Assembly (NCBI RefSeq): GCF_001417735.1
Contig: NZ_BBUZ01000025.1
Span: forward strand, 124,001-188,000
DNA from: Streptomyces sp. NBRC 110028
Lineage (GTDB): Bacteria; Actinomycetota; Actinomycetes; Streptomycetales; Streptomycetaceae
Direction: 5' to 3'
Length of the DNA: 64,000 nt
The notes beneath the pieces were generated by a model. The model was not told where the DNA came from and made no database searches. It worked only from the letters and a program-made list of their open reading frames with translations. The position numbers were made by a program, and so were the translations under genes. Positions 61,409 to 64,000 of this stretch are shown in pieces (position 1 is the stretch's first letter; each line of letters starts with the position of its first letter).

Positions 61409-61753
61409 ATGGCAGCCGTCCAGGACGAGATACCGGGCCTGGTCATCCACACCGTGAGGCAGCCGGACGGCCAGCCGGCGTCGATCCAGGCCCAGTTCGA
61501 GACGTTCCACCAGCTCAATCCCTGGGTGCTGCGCGCGTTGGAGGCCCTGACTGCCGACTACCTGAAGCGCGGCGCGAGCCGTGTCGGCATCGGGATGCTC
61601 TTCGAGGTCCTGCGCTGGCGCTACGTCACGGCGACCGAGGGCGACGAGTTCCGCCTCAACAACAACTTCCGCAGCCGGTACGTCCGGCTCCTGATCGAGC
61701 GCCACCCCGAATGGGCGCGCGCCTTCGAGGTCCGCAGCCTGCGGACCGAGTGA
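61409..61753 (+). CDS. Conserved-looking small phage protein before recT
   Basis: 114 residues from ATG 61409 with CAGGGGG upstream. The middle (PWVLRALEALTADYLKRGASRVGIGMLFEVLRW) and FRLNNNFRSRYVRLLIERHPEW look like a compact helical DNA-associated protein found next to RecT genes in Streptomyces prophages. Function unknown. Confidence 0.6.
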   Translation: MAAVQDEIPGLVIHTVRQPDGQPASIQAQFETFHQLNPWVLRALEALTADYLKRGASRVGIGMLFEVLRWRYVTATEGDEFRLNNNFRSRYVRLLIERHPEWARAFEVRSLRTE

Positions 61754-61780
61754 ACCAACCCTCTTGGAGAGACACGACCA

Positions 61781-62791
61781 ATGAACCAACCCACCGAACA
61801 GCAGGACGGCGACACGGCGTCGGCCGCACCGGTGCCGACCGGCCCCGAGAAGCTGCCCGAACGCAGCGTCTCTCAGAGCGCCGTCGTCCTGCGCGCCGAC
61901 CAAGTCGAGTTCGACGCGCGTCAGGTGGCCGCCCTGTCGCTGATCAGCCCCGGACTCGCCCAGGCGCCGCGTGCCCAACTGGCCTTGTTCTTCCACTTCT
62001 GCGTGCGGTCCGGCCTCGACCCGTTCGCGCGGCAGATCTACATGATCGGCCGTACCAACTGGAAGGCCGCCGACAACCCCGACGAGCCGGAGAAGACCTG
62101 GACCATCCAGACCGGCATCGACGGCTTCCGTACGGTCGCCCACCGCGCGGCTATCAAGGCCGGGGAGTCCATCTCGTACGAGGACACCGTCTACTACGAC
62201 TCCGAGGGCAACGCCCACGAGGTCTGGCTGTCGAAGGCGTACCCGGCCGCGGTCAAGGTCACCGTCCTGCGCGGCAACGCCAGGTTCCCGTTCATCGCCC
62301 GCTGGGACGAGTTCGCCCCGACGTACTACGACCGCAAGCAGGGTGCGTACGTCGTGGCGAAGATGTGGCAGCAGATGCCCGCCCACATGCTCCGTAAGTG
62401 CGCCGAGGCCGGCGCGCTGCGCATGGCCGCACCGCAGGACCTGTCCGGCGTGTACGTGGACGAGGAGATGGCGCGGGCCGACGCTGAAGCCGTCGTCCGC
62501 GAGGCGGAAGAGGCGACCCGCCGCCTGCGCGAGGCCGCCGGGCTCGAAGCGGGCGACGACAAGGGCGGCAACGACAAGGGCAGCGACGCGAAGGAGGAGT
62601 CCGCCGAGGACTCCCAGGCCGGGGACCGGGACGAGAGCACGGAGCAGCCCGCGCCGAGGAAGCGGGCGCGTGCCGCGAAGAAGGCTCCCCCGGAGACCAA
62701 GCCGGACACCGCTTCGGAGTCCGACGAGGCCCCGGCTCCGGCGAAACGCACCCAGCGTAAGCGGCCCTCCGCGCCCCGCCGCGCCTCCTGA
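61781..62791 (+). CDS. recT: RecT-family single-strand annealing protein
   Basis: 336 residues. The RecT core lies at about residues 45-235: LSLISPGLAQAPRAQLALFFHFC, then FARQIYMIGRTNWK, TIQTGIDGFRTVAHRA, and MLRKCAEAGALRMAAPQDLSGVYVDEEM. The last 100 residues are low complexity, basic and acidic. It anneals complementary strands in phage recombination together with the exonuclease that follows. ATG after TTGGAGAG. Confidence 0.9.
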   Translation: MNQPTEQQDGDTASAAPVPTGPEKLPERSVSQSAVVLRADQVEFDARQVAALSLISPGLAQAPRAQLALFFHFCVRSGLDPFARQIYMIGRTNWKAADNPDEPEKTWTIQTGIDGFRTVAHRAAIKAGESISYEDTVYYDSEGNAHEVWLSKAYPAAVKVTVLRGNARFPFIARWDEFAPTYYDRKQGAYVVAKMWQQMPAHMLRKCAEAGALRMAAPQDLSGVYVDEEMARADAEAVVREAEEATRRLREAAGLEAGDDKGGNDKGSDAKEESAEDSQAGDRDESTEQPAPRKRARAAKKAPPETKPDTASESDEAPAPAKRTQRKRPSAPRRAS

Positions 62792-62854
62792 CCCTGACGA
62801 CACCGGGTGCCGCCCGCTGTCGTCGGGTGGCACCCCATCCTCTTGGAGAACACC

Positions 62855-63997
62855 GTGACCACCATGGCCATCGCGCCAGAGCGGCCCGTCAGCCTGTGGC
62901 CCGCCGCGCACGCGGCGGACGCACGCCGCCCCCGCTCCCAACAGACCAAGCTCGGTGCCAGCGACACCGTGTGCGCACGCCGGGCCGGGTACCTCCTGCA
63001 CGGCCGCACCCCCACTGACGTCGGCGAGAAGCGCAAGGCGATCCTCGGGACCTGGCTGCACGCCGGGATACTCGAGGCCGCCCGCGAGGAGTACGGCTGG
63101 CTCGTCGAGCGCCGCGTCGAGGACGCCACCGTCCGGGGCCACATCGACGCCGTCCAGCTCGACAGCACCACCGCCGCACGGCTCCCCAAGCGGCTGCGCC
63201 CCACGCTCCCGGCCGAGGAAACGACCGTCGAGGACGTGAAGACCAAGAGCACATACCAGTGGGACAGCGTCCTGCGGTACGGCGCGAGCGAAGCCGAGCT
63301 CCGGCAGGTGTACCTGTACGCCGATCTGCTCGGCACGGAAGGCTTCGCCAGCGTCCGGGGCCAGCGGCAACTCGCCCACCTCGGGCCGGTGCCGGTCGCC
63401 CGTATCCGCTTCCGGTTCATCAACCGCGACTCGGGCGACGACCACGTGCAGGAGATCGCCTACGAGGCAGACCGCGCCCGCCGTGCCCGCTGGTGGGTTC
63501 AGCAGGTGCGCGCCGCCGCCTCCCCGGAGGAGCTGCCGCGCACCTTCCAGGGACCGGGCATCTCCGCGATCTGCGACCACTGCCCGTTCCGCACCGCGTG
63601 CTGGGGGCCGTTCGTCGCCGGGCGCTCCCTGCAGAGCCAGCTCATCCACGACGACGAGGAACGCGCGAAGGCGCTGGCCGAGTACGCCGAGGTCTCCGAG
63701 CAGATCAAGCCGCTCAAGGACCGGCAGAAGTTCCTGCGCGCCCAGCTCGAAGGATCCGAACCCGGCGTCTACGGCGACAACGTCCTGAAGTGGAGCGGCG
63801 GAAACCCGACCAAGGTCGATGACGTCGAGGCGATGGTCGCGCTGTACCGCCGCGCAGGGCTGAAGGTACCGATGGTGCCCGACGCGGCGTCGATGAAGGC
63901 GACGCTGAAGGAGGTGGGCATCCCCGTGCCCACGCGCCTCGACCACGACCGGCGGACCGCAGTGAGCATCAACGTCACCGCGCGCCAAAAGCCCTGA
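62855..63997 (+). CDS. RecB/Cas4-like PD-(D/E)XK exonuclease, RecT partner
   Basis: 380 residues from GTG 62855, with GGAGA upstream, in the same sequence setting as recT. The nuclease motif is seen as GHIDAV (the metal-binding Asp) and EDVKTKS (the E/D-x-K). An N-terminal helix GTWLHAGILEAAREE is typical of RecB-like nucleases. C-terminal cysteines (CDHCPFRTAC) with an earlier Cys (CARR) may bind an iron-sulfur cluster, as in Cas4/AddB-type enzymes. It would process DNA ends to make the strands that RecT anneals. The gene ends just inside the window. Confidence 0.82.
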   Translation: MTTMAIAPERPVSLWPAAHAADARRPRSQQTKLGASDTVCARRAGYLLHGRTPTDVGEKRKAILGTWLHAGILEAAREEYGWLVERRVEDATVRGHIDAVQLDSTTAARLPKRLRPTLPAEETTVEDVKTKSTYQWDSVLRYGASEAELRQVYLYADLLGTEGFASVRGQRQLAHLGPVPVARIRFRFINRDSGDDHVQEIAYEADRARRARWWVQQVRAAASPEELPRTFQGPGISAICDHCPFRTACWGPFVAGRSLQSQLIHDDEERAKALAEYAEVSEQIKPLKDRQKFLRAQLEGSEPGVYGDNVLKWSGGNPTKVDDVEAMVALYRRAGLKVPMVPDAASMKATLKEVGIPVPTRLDHDRRTAVSINVTARQKP

Positions 63998-64000
63998 TCG

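Overview
The window is high-GC actinobacterial DNA, most likely Streptomyces or a close relative. The codon use, GTG starts and tightly overlapping genes fit, as do the actinomycete-type families (XRE regulator with helical repeats, two-radical-SAM gene pair, FxLD-type methyltransferase relative, RecT plus RecB-like exonuclease prophage module). It reads as a siphovirus-type prophage or phage-derived element whose structural module is interrupted by about 40 kb of cargo.

Layout. 1-629: end of a minus-strand membrane protein that runs off the left edge. 776-6711: head module (portal, scaffold, decoration protein, E-type major capsid protein, small head protein, head-tail connector), interrupted by a minus-strand nitrilase-like gene at 2556-3608. 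No terminase is visible. 6780-46994: non-phage cargo. 47048-60280: neck and tail module (connector, stopper, HK97-gp10-like, tail terminator, tail tube, frameshifted chaperone pair, 1422-residue tape measure, distal tail and minor tail proteins, endolysin with a nested holin, second small membrane protein, recombinase-like protein). 60434-63997: regulator, small proteins, RecT and a RecB/Cas4-like exonuclease.

The cargo has three parts. (a) 6819-33118 is an apparently complete Dpd (7-deazapurine in DNA) modification and restriction locus. A coupled plus-strand operon dpdE-F-G-H-I-J-K-D meets a minus-strand operon (YaaA-like candidate dpdC, dpdB, dpdA, second dpdB). A divergent preQ0 operon (queC, queE, queD, folE2) follows, and a VUT/YhhQ-type transporter lies at the left. 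The likely scheme is: FolE2, QueD, QueE and QueC make preQ0 from GTP; DpdA with DpdB exchanges guanine in DNA for preQ0; a further enzyme may convert it to the amide; the helicase, ATPase and PLD-nuclease proteins DpdD-K restrict unmodified DNA. (b) 33190-37844 holds a kinase-like protein, a GNAT remnant, an APC permease, a helical-repeat protein and a GNAT acetyltransferase. (c) 37915-46994 holds an archaeal-type aspartyl-tRNA synthetase behind a T-box leader, a cupin/JmjC-like protein, two radical SAM enzymes, a 119-residue small protein, an XRE regulator, a frameshifted PCMT-like methyltransferase and a NUDIX hydrolase. This resembles an uncharacterised peptide or natural-product modification cluster.

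All family assignments are from reading motifs by eye. No similarity search was run.
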